Shown: piece after piece, positions 26,142 to 34,649 of the stretch | Layout: each line of letters begins with the position of its first letter | Numbering within the stretch: position 1 is the stretch's first letter | NCBI GenBank assembly: GCA_963618735.1 | Contig: CAVEUM010000005.1 | Span: 38,994 to 102,993, forward strand | From: CAKUFA01 sp963618735 | GTDB taxonomy: Bacteria > Bacillota > Clostridia > Christensenellales > Aristaeellaceae | Direction of reading: 5' to 3' | DNA length: 64,000 bases | Notes under the pieces: model-generated | Told to the model about the DNA's origin: nothing | The model's input: only the letters and a program-made list of their open reading frames with translations | Databases searched by the model: none | Translations under genes and position numbers: made by a program

Positions 26142-26609
26142 ATGCGTTGCCAGTATTGTAACTGCACGGAGAGCAAGGTCATTGATTCCCGCCCCACAGA
26201 GGACGGCAGCAGCATCCGTCGCAGAAGGGAATGCATCAACTGCGGGCGGCGCTTTACCACCTATGAAAAGGTGGAAATGCTGCCGCTGATGGTTGTAAAG
26301 CGTGACGGTCGGCGCGAAGCCTTCGATGTGCAGAAAATCAAGAGCGGCATGCTCAATGCCTGTGAGAAGCTTCCCGTATCGCTGAAGCAGATTGACCAGA
26401 TGGCGGAGCATGTCGAGCAGCAGGCCTACAGCTCCTCCGATGGAGAAATTGCCAGTTCCCGCATCGGCGACATGGTGATGGAAGAGTTAAAGCAGCTGAA
26501 TGATGTGGCCTACGTGCGCTTTGCCGCCGTGTATCGCAAGTTCACCGACATCAGCGATTTTATGAACGAACTGCAGAAGCTGGTGGCGGAAAGCAAGAAA
26601 AGCGAATAA
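26142..26609 (+). CDS. nrdR: Transcriptional repressor NrdR
   Basis: NrdR represses ribonucleotide reductase genes according to ATP/dATP levels. The 155-residue protein has a zinc ribbon with C3, C6, C31 and C34, the RRRREC segment, and the ATP-cone domain (VVKRDGRREAFD near residue 50). I placed the start at 26142, the usual MRCQYC opening with AGAGG upstream; the frame stays open upstream but would run through the DnaA boxes and promoter. No nrd genes are nearby. Confidence 0.95.
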   Translation: MRCQYCNCTESKVIDSRPTEDGSSIRRRRECINCGRRFTTYEKVEMLPLMVVKRDGRREAFDVQKIKSGMLNACEKLPVSLKQIDQMAEHVEQQAYSSSDGEIASSRIGDMVMEELKQLNDVAYVRFAAVYRKFTDISDFMNELQKLVAESKKSE

Positions 26610-26615
26610 GGAAAG

Positions 26616-26652
26616 GCTGTGAGGGGGCGAAAAGCTTCTTCACAGTTTTTTT
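26616..26652 (+). terminator. Terminator after nrdR
   Basis: CTGTGA and TCACAG arms around a 17-nt loop are followed by TTTTTTT. It is a rather long-looped hairpin just before the next promoter. Confidence 0.6.
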
Positions 26653-26658
26653 GTAATA

Positions 26659-26687
26659 TTGCGTAAGCACCAAAAACGTGATATGAT
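26659..26687 (+). promoter_or_regulatory. Promoter of the DUF4097 gene and ybaB-recR
   Basis: TTGCGT (26659-26664), 17 nt, TATGAT (26682-26687), 28 nt before the ATG at 26716. Confidence 0.6.
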
Positions 26688-26715
26688 AAAGTGGAGTTTC
26701 AAGGAGGTACGAAGA

Positions 26716-27465
26716 ATGAATCGCAATGAAAGCTTTGCAGCTCCGCAAGTCAACACGCTCAATGTACACCTTGCATGGGCTTCCCTTGAAATGATCGTGG
26801 ACGACGTCAGTGAGCTCCAGGTTCTGGTCTCTGGCGATGAACACGACGTGACCGACCTGAAAATCACCTGTGCTGACGGGAAGCTTCTGCTGGAACAGCC
26901 AACCTATGGCCTGTCCATGAAGCTGAACACTGAGCGCTGGATGCAGCTGTTTGTCCGTGTGCCCAGAAGCTGGAAGGGTGCGGTAAGTGCCAACACCATT
27001 TCCGGCATGGTGAATGTCCGCGGCCTGACAGGCACCGACCTGACGCTTGAAACCGTGTCGGGCGACCTGCGCACCATGGGCATGAGTGCCATGGATCTCA
27101 ACCTGAAGACAGCCACGGGCGATATTCAGGCGCAGAACATCACCTGTGACAAGCTGAGCCTGCGTTCCGTTTCCGGTCAGGTGAAGGTGCTGGATGTGGA
27201 TGTTCGGCAGGTCAAGACCTTCAATGTCAGCGGTGAAACCACGCTGGAGTTTGTTGCACCCTTCGAGAAGATCGACGGCAACACGGTATCCGGCAACATT
27301 CGCCTGTATGCGCCCATCGACATGGCGGACGCGGCACTGTCTTCCCTGAACGGCAGGGTTCGCACCAGCGGTGTGGCACTGCAGGACGGTGCGCCTGAGA
27401 TCCGCATTACCAGCATATCCGGCGATTTGGAAATTCAAAATAACAGCCATATTGAGGAGGAATAA
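26716..27465 (+). CDS. DUF4097-family beta-strand repeat protein
   Basis: The 249-residue protein has the ladder of short beta-strand repeats of DUF4097 (putative adhesin/LiaG-like): successive units such as ANTISGMVNVRGL, LETVSGDLRTMG, LKTATGDIQAQN and FNVSGETTLEF, each with S/T-G at a turn. It has no signal peptide or membrane helix, so it seems cytoplasmic. The start at 26716 follows AAGGAGG; an ORF extension upstream crosses the promoter. It is 3 nt before ybaB. Many bacteria have dnaX in this place, so the context is unusual and the function unknown. Confidence 0.75.
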   Translation: MNRNESFAAPQVNTLNVHLAWASLEMIVDDVSELQVLVSGDEHDVTDLKITCADGKLLLEQPTYGLSMKLNTERWMQLFVRVPRSWKGAVSANTISGMVNVRGLTGTDLTLETVSGDLRTMGMSAMDLNLKTATGDIQAQNITCDKLSLRSVSGQVKVLDVDVRQVKTFNVSGETTLEFVAPFEKIDGNTVSGNIRLYAPIDMADAALSSLNGRVRTSGVALQDGAPEIRITSISGDLEIQNNSHIEEE

Positions 27466-27468
27466 CCT

Positions 27469-27807
27469 ATGGGTAGACAGAATTTCGGCGGCTTCGGCGG
27501 CGGCGCCAACATGCAGCAGCTCATGCGTCAGGCACAGAAGCTGCAGCAGCAGATGACCGAGGCACAGGAAGCCCTGGACGCAAAGGAATATGAAGCAACC
27601 GCTGGCGGCGGCATGGTATCCGTAAAGGTATCCGGCAAGCGTGAACTGATGAGCATCACCATCAATCCCCAGGTCGTGGATCCTGACGATGTGGAAATGC
27701 TGCAGGATCTGGTCATGGCTGCAGTCAACGAAGCACTGCGCAAGGGCGAGGATGCCCGTGAAGAAGCCATGGGCAAGATGGCTCCCGGTATGGGCGGCAT
27801 GTTCTGA
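27469..27807 (+). CDS. YbaB/EbfC-family nucleoid-associated protein
   Basis: This 112-residue DNA-binding protein forms tweezer-like dimers. It has a Gly-rich N terminus, an amphipathic helix with MRQAQKLQQQMTEAQ, the VSVKVSGKRELMSI strand region, and a second helix ending with a Gly/Met tail. Its stop overlaps the recR ATG by one base, and the YbaB-RecR pair is widely conserved. GAGGAGG precedes the ATG. Confidence 0.93.
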   Translation: MGRQNFGGFGGGANMQQLMRQAQKLQQQMTEAQEALDAKEYEATAGGGMVSVKVSGKRELMSITINPQVVDPDDVEMLQDLVMAAVNEALRKGEDAREEAMGKMAPGMGGMF

Positions 27808-28406
27808 TGGCAGGACAAATCGAATCCATCCAGAAGATGGTATCGGAGCTGTCCCGTCTGCCCGGCATCGGACAAAAAACAGCCCAGCGGCTGGCCTATC
27901 ACATTGTAAGCATGCCGCTGGATGATGTTCGTTCGCTAGCCACTGCCATTTGGCAAGGGCGAAAGAGCATCCGCTATTGCAGCGCCTGCGGCAACTATGC
28001 CACGGACGAGCTTTGCGACGTATGCAGGGACGCTGAGCGGCATAACGGGCAGATTTGCGTTGTGCGTGACCCGCGGGATGTAGCCGCCATGGAGCGGATG
28101 CACGACTATCACGGATTGTATCACGTGCTGCACGGTACCCTGTCCCCCATGGATGGCGTCGGCCCGGACGATATCCGCATCAAGGAATTGATGGCGCGCC
28201 TGGCGGACGGAAGCGTGACGGAGGTCATTCTCGCCACCAACCCCGATGTGGAAGGTGAAGCGACGGCGACCTACATTTCGCGGCTGATTAAGCCCATGGG
28301 CATCCGCGTCACGCGCATTGCTCACGGCGTACCCGTCGGCAGTGACCTGGAATACGCGGACGAAGTAACGCTCTCCATCGCCATGGAAGGGCGCAGAGAA
28401 ATGTAA
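27807..28406 (+). CDS. recR: Recombination mediator RecR
   Basis: The 199-residue protein works with RecF and RecO to load RecA on gapped DNA. It has the helix-hairpin-helix (LPGIGQKTAQRLAYHI), a C4 zinc finger (CSACG...CDVC near residues 54-69), a Toprim domain (VVRDPRDVAAME, NPDVEGEATA) and a C-terminal Walker B-like strand. A strong terminator follows. Confidence 0.96.
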   Translation: MAGQIESIQKMVSELSRLPGIGQKTAQRLAYHIVSMPLDDVRSLATAIWQGRKSIRYCSACGNYATDELCDVCRDAERHNGQICVVRDPRDVAAMERMHDYHGLYHVLHGTLSPMDGVGPDDIRIKELMARLADGSVTEVILATNPDVEGEATATYISRLIKPMGIRVTRIAHGVPVGSDLEYADEVTLSIAMEGRREM

Positions 28407-28409
28407 AAC

Positions 28410-28455
28410 AAAGGGGCTGTGAAAGAATGATCTTCGTTTTTTCACAGCCCTTTTC
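28410..28455 (+). terminator. Terminator after recR
   Basis: AAGGGGCTGTGAAA pairs with TTTCACAGCCCTTTT around a loop of about 17 nt, followed by T-rich sequence. Confidence 0.8.
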
Positions 28456-28512
28456 GTGAATCCGCGGGAGCACGATGCTTTGCTTCCGTGAAAAGTGTAA
28501 CAGGAGGAATCC

Positions 28513-29751
28513 ATGGATCAGGAAACGATGTGGCTGATAACGACAGGCCTGGCAGCCTTTGCGGTGATTCTTCTGCTGGTGCTGATCGCCCTGGTCATCC
28601 GTCTTTCCCGCAAGCAGCGGCAGGATGCAGCCAACTGGGGCAATGCAGTGCTGGATGAGCTGGACGTGCAGTCCCAGGAAAACCATCGCACCGCCCAGCA
28701 TGTTGTGGATAGCTGCGGCAGCACCATGGCCAACATTGCCAACGGACAAACGTCCCTTTTGGAAAGCATGCAGCGGCAGATGGCCTACACAGCCCGTGAG
28801 CAAAGCGAGCAAGTCAGCCGCAGCCTTTCACAGATGGATGGCCGTCTGGAGCAAATGCGCCAGCAGAATGACCGTCAGCTGACGGAAATGCGCAAAACCG
28901 TTGATGAAAAGCTGACCGAAACGCTGGATCGCCGACTGACGGAAAGTTTCACCCAGGTCAGTCAGCGGCTTGAGCAGGTGTACAAAGGGCTTGGCGAAAT
29001 GCAGACCCTTGCCGCCGGGGTTGGCGACCTCAAGAAGGTTCTCACCAATGTAAAAACCCGCGGCATTTGGGGTGAAATGCAGCTTGGTGCCCTGCTCAGC
29101 CAGGTGCTTTCTCCGGAGCAGTATGAAGCCAACGTGGCCGTGGTTCCGGGCAGTCAGGAGCGAGTCGAATACGCAGTCAAGCTTCCCGGCCAGGGAGATG
29201 CAGTGGTGTACCTCGCCATTGACAGTAAATTTCCGCAGGAAGACTACATCCGACTGGTAGACGCCTCCCGCAGCGGTAATGCCGCCGCCACAGATGATGC
29301 CCGCAAAGCTCTTCAGCAGGCACTGAAAACAGAAGCGAAGCGCATTGCCGGCAAATATGTGAAAGCCCCGTACACCACGGACTTTGCCATCATGTTCCTG
29401 CCGGTGGAAGGCCTGTATGCCGAAGCCGTGCAATCCCCTGAGCTGATGGAAACGCTCCAGCGTGAGCAGCGCGTGGTTGTCGCGGGTCCCAGCACGTTTG
29501 CTGCCCTGCTGAATGCCCTGCAAATGGGCTTCCGCACCCTGGCCATCGAGAAGCGTTCGGGCGAGGTGTGGAAGCTTCTCCGCGCAGTAAAGCAAGACTT
29601 TGGCCTGTTCGCTGAAACCCTTGAGAAGACGCAGCAGCGGCTCCGTCAGGCCAGCGAATCCATCGACAGTGCTTTCGTGCGCACCAGAAGCATTGAGCGC
29701 AAGCTGGGCAGCATGGAAGAGCAGGGTCTTCTTGAGGACGAGCAGCATTAA
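28513..29751 (+). CDS. rmuC: DNA recombination protein RmuC
   Basis: The 412-residue protein has an N-terminal membrane helix (about residues 8-28), a long coiled coil (about 40-165, with many Gln and Glu), and the RmuC nuclease-like core with the motif NVKTRGIWGEMQLG, the KLPG and DSKFPQEDY segments, and FAIMFLPVEGLYAEA. RmuC limits inversions at short inverted repeats. Its biochemistry is not settled. AGGAGG precedes the ATG. Confidence 0.93.
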   Translation: MDQETMWLITTGLAAFAVILLLVLIALVIRLSRKQRQDAANWGNAVLDELDVQSQENHRTAQHVVDSCGSTMANIANGQTSLLESMQRQMAYTAREQSEQVSRSLSQMDGRLEQMRQQNDRQLTEMRKTVDEKLTETLDRRLTESFTQVSQRLEQVYKGLGEMQTLAAGVGDLKKVLTNVKTRGIWGEMQLGALLSQVLSPEQYEANVAVVPGSQERVEYAVKLPGQGDAVVYLAIDSKFPQEDYIRLVDASRSGNAAATDDARKALQQALKTEAKRIAGKYVKAPYTTDFAIMFLPVEGLYAEAVQSPELMETLQREQRVVVAGPSTFAALLNALQMGFRTLAIEKRSGEVWKLLRAVKQDFGLFAETLEKTQQRLRQASESIDSAFVRTRSIERKLGSMEEQGLLEDEQH

Positions 29752-29904
29752 TGAGCGGCGGCATCAAGTTTCATGGTTACCTTCAGGTGCGTGACGCACA
29801 ATATTGTGCGTACTTCACAGGTGAGATTTTTCGCTGTATCATTGCTCCTGTAAGCGAGAGATGCCGCATCGACGGCCTCCGCGAAGAAAAGGAGTACCTG
29901 ACCT

Positions 29905-30633
29905 ATGAAACGCATGATGATTGTTCTGGCCGCTGCCGCCCTGACCCTGACCTCTGCCGCTGCGGCTGAAACCGCCTATCCGACCATTGCCCTGAACAAC
30001 GCCGATTATGGCATCGGCAGCGTCTATATGGCAGATTCGATGCTCACCACGGAAGCCGTGAACCCCACCACCGTCGCCCCTTATACGGAAGAGGAGCTCA
30101 CCGCCCTGAAAGCAGGCGACTCCATCGAATTGTCTGACGGCATGGTGCTGGCACTGTCCGTCAACGACACGGACACCGTGTTTGAATATAGCAGCGAAGA
30201 AGCCTCTGCCATCCTGGCCCATGCTGATGCGCTGAAGCTGAATGCCGAGAACGGCGAAGTCACCACCCTTGAGGGCGAGGTTGTTGTCGCCCGCGGTGCA
30301 GGCTATGCCGCCATCGCGCTGGACAATGCGGATTATGGCATCGGCTCTGTCTATTTCGCCGCTGACTATTTCACCACTGACCACGTGAACCCGATGACGG
30401 TTGCCGCCTATACGGAAGAGGAAATTGCCGCAGTGAAGGCAACAGACGCCATTGTTATGCCGTCTGATGCTGTGATTGGCCTGTCTGTTTACGGCACTGA
30501 CACCGTGTACTTCTACGGTGCAGAGGATGCCGCTGCCATCCTGGCCCATGCTGATGCACTGAAGCTGAATGCCGAAAACGGCGAAGTCACCACCCTTGAG
30601 GGCGAGGTTGTTGTCGCAGCCGACGCCGAGTGA
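29905..30633 (+). CDS. Secreted protein of two tandem repeats, function unknown
   Basis: This 242-residue protein has a signal peptide (cleavage near residue 21, after SAAAA) and then two copies of a domain of about 109 residues. Each copy opens with IAL-NADYGIGSVY, has the segment VAxYTEEE, and ends with AILAHADALKLNAENGE. The last about 80 nt of the copies (30211 and 30538, 327 nt apart) are almost identical, with two changes seen, while the rest has diverged. There is no anchor. Spacing is 153 nt from rmuC; AAAAGGAG is upstream of the ATG. I do not recognise the fold. Confidence 0.6.
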   Translation: MKRMMIVLAAAALTLTSAAAAETAYPTIALNNADYGIGSVYMADSMLTTEAVNPTTVAPYTEEELTALKAGDSIELSDGMVLALSVNDTDTVFEYSSEEASAILAHADALKLNAENGEVTTLEGEVVVARGAGYAAIALDNADYGIGSVYFAADYFTTDHVNPMTVAAYTEEEIAAVKATDAIVMPSDAVIGLSVYGTDTVYFYGAEDAAAILAHADALKLNAENGEVTTLEGEVVVAADAE

Positions 30634-30684
30634 CTCATGAGAAAATGCACCGCATAAGCGTGCAGAATCCTATCACATTTTGAA

Positions 30685-30727
30685 AAGCGCCCCTGCCGGC
30701 AAGTGTTTCACCGGCAGGGGCGCTTCT
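30685..30727. terminator. Bidirectional terminator
   Basis: A 15-bp perfect stem (AAGCGCCCCTGCCGG and its complement) around a 11-nt loop, followed by CTTTATTTT on the plus strand. It lies between convergent genes. Confidence 0.9.
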
Positions 30728-30747
30728 TTATTTTAGGGATTCACATT

Positions 30748-33018
30748 TTAAGGATTCATTTGGTCAAACGTCACGTCCTGATCTGCCACCAGGTACGGGC
30801 GGGGATCCTTCTTGTCAGGCAGGATGTCATAGCCTGCCAGGGACAATCCGTGCACATGCCGTGCCCAAAGGCCGCGGGCAGGGGCATCGCCCATATCGTC
30901 AATCATATGGGCATCAGGATAGATGCCGCGCATCTCATCAATCGCATTTTCATCCAGCACAGGCTTCTCGCTGGCGTGCTGCTCAAGGCGCACATCATAG
31001 AAAAGCACATCCTCAATCGCCTTTTCCGGGATACCAATCATATAGGAGCCGCGAGGACCATTGTCCCCACCGCGGACGTGCGCCACAGCGATGCGCCGCA
31101 AGTTGCCTGCCTCAGGCTTGGGATCACCGGGCTTCACCCTGCCGCGATCCTCCAAGCGCAGGAAGAAGGGACTCCACGCCCGATCAATGGTCACATTCTC
31201 GATGAGGAAATTCTCCAGCGTACCGCCATCCACCATCTCCAGGGAAACACCGGAATCAGAGCAGCGATGCTTCAGCCCGCTGGGATCAAATTCCACGCCG
31301 CCGATCTGACAGGAGCGCACCAGCACATCGCGGAAATCTCCCTGCGTATCCGTGCCGACCTTCACAGCATTGCAGCAGCTGTACAGGCGGTTATTCTCAA
31401 TCAGCACCCGCTCTGTGGGACGCTGGCTGGCGCCCTTGAAGCAGCAGGCATCATCACCAGACTCAATATCGCAATGGCGGACGATGACATCACGACAGCC
31501 GTCAATATCAATACCGTCGTTGTTGTAATTTGTCTGGTTGCGAACCGTGACCCGCTCCAGAAGAACCCGATCGCAGTTCAGGTAGTTTTCCATCCAGCAG
31601 GCGGCAGAACGCAGGGTAATATCATGTACATGCACGTTTTTGCAGTCAATGATGCGCATCAGGAAGGGACGGCCGGGGGTACCTGTGCAGGTTTCATCCC
31701 CGGGGAAGTTTTCCCGCGTGCCCTGACCATTCAATTCACCGCCGCCGCAAATGCAGATGTTTTCGCAGCCCTCGGCAAAAATCAGGGACTGATTCATGCC
31801 CATGTTGGTATCCTGCACGGTGAGCCGCTTGGCCACATGCTCAGGATAATCCGCCAAATCCGTGCTGGCAAGCAGTCGGCTGCCCTCTGCCACCATGAGA
31901 CGTACATTGGAGTGCAGCACAATGGTGCCCGAAACATAATCGCCGCCGTCAAGCAGCACCGTGCCGCCCTTTTCTGCCGCGGCATCCACTGCCTTTTGAA
32001 TGGCCTCGGTCGCCTTTTCGCCCTTCACTGCGCCGTAATCCTCCGGGCGGAAGACTTCTTCACTCCCCTGCCAGCCCGTCAGGTTTGCAGTCAGCGTGTC
32101 CGCCATGGCGTGCAGGCGATCCTTCAGCGGCGCGTACCAGTCAGGCACGCTGTGTTTCACAGCAAGCATGCCATTCTTTTCCTCAAGGGGAATAAAAACA
32201 GGATGCTCCTGCAGATGCACATTCGGCGTGTGCAGGGTCAGATACATTTGTCCGGACAGGTCGCGGAAAATCATGCCGTGGCCGCCATCGCGGCGGAACA
32301 GCGGCTCCACCTGGGTGAAATGACCCGTAACGTCGCCGTTATCGCTGACCGCCACGCCTTCGGTATAGCCTTCATCCGAAAAGCTCGCCCACAGCACCAG
32401 CAGCTTACCATCCTCCGTGCGCCACACGGAAGGACCATCCGTCACATAGCCATCCCGTCCGCTGGAACGATGATGCACCAGTCGTGCCCATTCCGCATCC
32501 GAAGCGTGGAACAGCAGGATGGGATCACCATCTGCACGGGAAAGATCCTCGGACAGAGGCAGTGCGCAAACCTCGCCATCCCCCACCTGCACCCATTCGT
32601 GGGCAAACACGATGTACGGCTTTCCCTCAGGGCTGACATACAGGGTGCCGTCCAGGCATTCCCAGTCAGGCGGCGTTACCCGACCATCCGAGTGCGGCAC
32701 GAAAGGTCCCATGGGAGAATCCGCTTTCAAAATGGCCGTGCCGCGGCACAGACCATCCCGCTTGAAGCTGGCCAGCATGTACAGTTTGCCCTGATAGGCA
32801 TGCACCTCAGGCGCCCAATAATTCTTATCCGCCCAGAAGGTACCGTCATTGTGGAAGCACTCAAAGGGGCCGTCCCAATGCTCCATGTCCTTGCTGGTAT
32901 ACACATCAAAGCCATCTGCCTCACCCCAGCAGGTTGCCCCGCGGGTGCCGTAAAGATAATACTGACCATCAAGCGTCAGCACATAAGGATCCCGAATATT
33001 GATTTCCTCAAGCTTCAT
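30748..33018 (-). CDS. GH43-GH28 fusion glycosidase
   Basis: This 756-residue protein joins two glycoside hydrolase domains. The N-terminal five-bladed propeller (1-315) matches GH43: INIRDPYVL with D10, a middle Asp in ECLDG (about residue 122), and VTDGPSV (about 193), where the usual general acid is Glu. From about residue 323 is a right-handed beta-helix of GH28 type (DYGAVKG, then NNDGID near 499 and GDDA near 521), but the GHG and RIK motifs of classical polygalacturonases are not obvious; NAVKVGT sits where GHG would be. There is no signal peptide. It could split arabinose- or xylose-decorated pectin oligomers. The start at 33018 has GGGAG upstream; the longer frame is not conserved-looking. 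Confidence 0.8.
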   Translation of the reverse strand: MKLEEINIRDPYVLTLDGQYYLYGTRGATCWGEADGFDVYTSKDMEHWDGPFECFHNDGTFWADKNYWAPEVHAYQGKLYMLASFKRDGLCRGTAILKADSPMGPFVPHSDGRVTPPDWECLDGTLYVSPEGKPYIVFAHEWVQVGDGEVCALPLSEDLSRADGDPILLFHASDAEWARLVHHRSSGRDGYVTDGPSVWRTEDGKLLVLWASFSDEGYTEGVAVSDNGDVTGHFTQVEPLFRRDGGHGMIFRDLSGQMYLTLHTPNVHLQEHPVFIPLEEKNGMLAVKHSVPDWYAPLKDRLHAMADTLTANLTGWQGSEEVFRPEDYGAVKGEKATEAIQKAVDAAAEKGGTVLLDGGDYVSGTIVLHSNVRLMVAEGSRLLASTDLADYPEHVAKRLTVQDTNMGMNQSLIFAEGCENICICGGGELNGQGTRENFPGDETCTGTPGRPFLMRIIDCKNVHVHDITLRSAACWMENYLNCDRVLLERVTVRNQTNYNNDGIDIDGCRDVIVRHCDIESGDDACCFKGASQRPTERVLIENNRLYSCCNAVKVGTDTQGDFRDVLVRSCQIGGVEFDPSGLKHRCSDSGVSLEMVDGGTLENFLIENVTIDRAWSPFFLRLEDRGRVKPGDPKPEAGNLRRIAVAHVRGGDNGPRGSYMIGIPEKAIEDVLFYDVRLEQHASEKPVLDENAIDEMRGIYPDAHMIDDMGDAPARGLWARHVHGLSLAGYDILPDKKDPRPYLVADQDVTFDQMNP

Positions 33019-33143
33019 GGGCTTGTCGCTCCCTTCACATTCTGCAGCCAGTGCGATAATGGTAACATTCTTCCCCAACCTGAAAAAGTCCTGCTGAAAT
33101 GCGATCTTCAAAAAAATTGCGCATTCACAAAATGGTCAGTATT

Positions 33144-33152
33144 TGGTAGAAT
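33144..33152 (+). promoter_or_regulatory. Extended -10 promoter for the glycosidase operon
   Basis: TGGTAGAAT is an extended -10 (TGn plus TAGAAT), about 50 nt before the first start codon, with no good -35. It would drive the three plus-strand genes that follow. Confidence 0.45.
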
Positions 33153-33201
33153 AGTACACAGCCAAAGCATGCTCCCTAGGGGCATTGAGAACGGAGGATT
33201 T

Positions 33202-34644
33202 ATGATGCTTCCTGCAACGAGTGTAACCTTTACCTGTGATAACGCGCCGCTTCAAAAGCTTTATGATGAAGCCGAGAGAAAATGCCTGCTGAACCTGAAT
33301 CAGTTTGGCCCCGATACCGTGCTGGTGGAAGGCGGCGGCTACGAGAAAATCTGGCTGGAGACTCAGCCCATGGGCGGTGAGATGTATGCCAAGCGCAACA
33401 TGACTGCCGCCATGAACAACCAGCTGCTCTTTATGCGCACCCAGCGGGAGGACGGCCGCATTGCCGGCTCCATTCAGGGTCATGCAGACGGCACGGTAGA
33501 GCCCCAGTTCAACAAATTTCAGGGTTTCTGCTTCCCCCTCCACGCGCTGAACATGTGGTATCTGTCCGGCAAGGATCCTGCTTATCTGGAGCAATTGGCG
33601 GTGTGCCTGGAGAAGTTTGACGCCTATCTGTGGGCAACCCGTGACAGCAACCATGACGGCTGTCTGGAATCCTACTGCGTGTACGATACAGGGGAAGACA
33701 ACGCCCTGCGCTATGGCAAAGCACCTGTGTATTGCACCACTGATACGCCGCCTGCAGACGCGGATGTGGTACCCATGGCCTCTATGGACATCATGTCCTT
33801 CTCCTATGCCTGCCGCGACACACTGGCGGAAATCAGCCGCCTGAAGGGTGATGGTCAGGCAGAAATGTGGCAGGAGCGTGCCGATGCCGTTGCCGCAGCG
33901 CTGAAGAAGCACCTGTGGGACGAGAAGCGTCACGCCTTCTTCGACCGTGACAAGAACGGCAACGTCATTGATGTGCTGTGCCACAACACCCTGCGGTGCA
34001 TGTACTGGGGCTCCATGTCCAAGGAAATGGCAGACGCCTTTGTGCATGAGCATCTGCTGAACCCCAAGGAGTTCTGGACGCCCATGCCCCTGCCCAGCGT
34101 ATCGGTCAGCGACCCTGCCTTCCGCAATGCGCCGGAAAATAACTGGAGCGGTCAGAGTGAGGGTTTGACCTTCCAGCGCGCCATTATTGCCCTGGAGCGC
34201 TACGGCTACGAGACCATCGTCACCAAGCTGGGCAAAACGTTGCTGGATACCCTCATCCGCGGCGGCTACGTATTCACCCAGCAGTTTGACCCCTTCACCG
34301 GCGAGCCTTCCCGCGTAGGCATGACCTCCCACGAGGTGCTCGGCAAGGATAGCACCGAACCCTTCCAGGATGCCTACGGGCCTACCATGCTGGCAGCGCT
34401 GGAATATATCGCCCACATTTGGGGCGTGCACATGCTGCATGATGAGGTGTGGTTCAGCCTCGGCTCCGGCATGAAGTACAGCTATACCCAGCATTTCGGT
34501 GACACAGACTACACCATTGAATCCGACGGTACCTCCGCCACCGTTTCCGTAAACGGCAAGGCAGTATTCACCAGCCCCTGCGGTATCCGCGTCGTTACCG
34601 ACAGGGACGGCAAGGTTCTGCGCCAGGTTCGCATTGAGGAGTGA
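33202..34644 (+). CDS. (alpha/alpha)6-barrel glycosidase (MGH1/GH63-like)
   Basis: The 480-residue protein has the alternating helical pattern of six-hairpin glycosidases. NHDGCLES followed by YDTGEDNALRYG resembles the RDxDGDG...TGxDNSPR signature around the catalytic Asp of GH63/GH37-type enzymes, and NNWSGQSEGL is a likely second active-site loop. No signal peptide. Two ATGs in a row (33202, 33205) follow GGAGG; the second has the better spacing. It is 5 nt ahead of the GH10 gene. Substrate is unclear: alpha-glucoside, rhamnoside or mannoside activity is possible. Family assignment is by eye. Confidence 0.65.
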   Translation: MMLPATSVTFTCDNAPLQKLYDEAERKCLLNLNQFGPDTVLVEGGGYEKIWLETQPMGGEMYAKRNMTAAMNNQLLFMRTQREDGRIAGSIQGHADGTVEPQFNKFQGFCFPLHALNMWYLSGKDPAYLEQLAVCLEKFDAYLWATRDSNHDGCLESYCVYDTGEDNALRYGKAPVYCTTDTPPADADVVPMASMDIMSFSYACRDTLAEISRLKGDGQAEMWQERADAVAAALKKHLWDEKRHAFFDRDKNGNVIDVLCHNTLRCMYWGSMSKEMADAFVHEHLLNPKEFWTPMPLPSVSVSDPAFRNAPENNWSGQSEGLTFQRAIIALERYGYETIVTKLGKTLLDTLIRGGYVFTQQFDPFTGEPSRVGMTSHEVLGKDSTEPFQDAYGPTMLAALEYIAHIWGVHMLHDEVWFSLGSGMKYSYTQHFGDTDYTIESDGTSATVSVNGKAVFTSPCGIRVVTDRDGKVLRQVRIEE

Positions 34645-34649
34645 TTCCA

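Noticed and set aside
29751..29969. A 72-codon frame starting at the rmuC stop
   Set aside because: Overlaps the following secreted gene and has no recognisable features.
30703..34644. A 1313-codon open frame on the plus strand
   Set aside because: Its first 830 codons are antisense to the GH43-GH28 gene and match nothing; the real gene starts at 33202.
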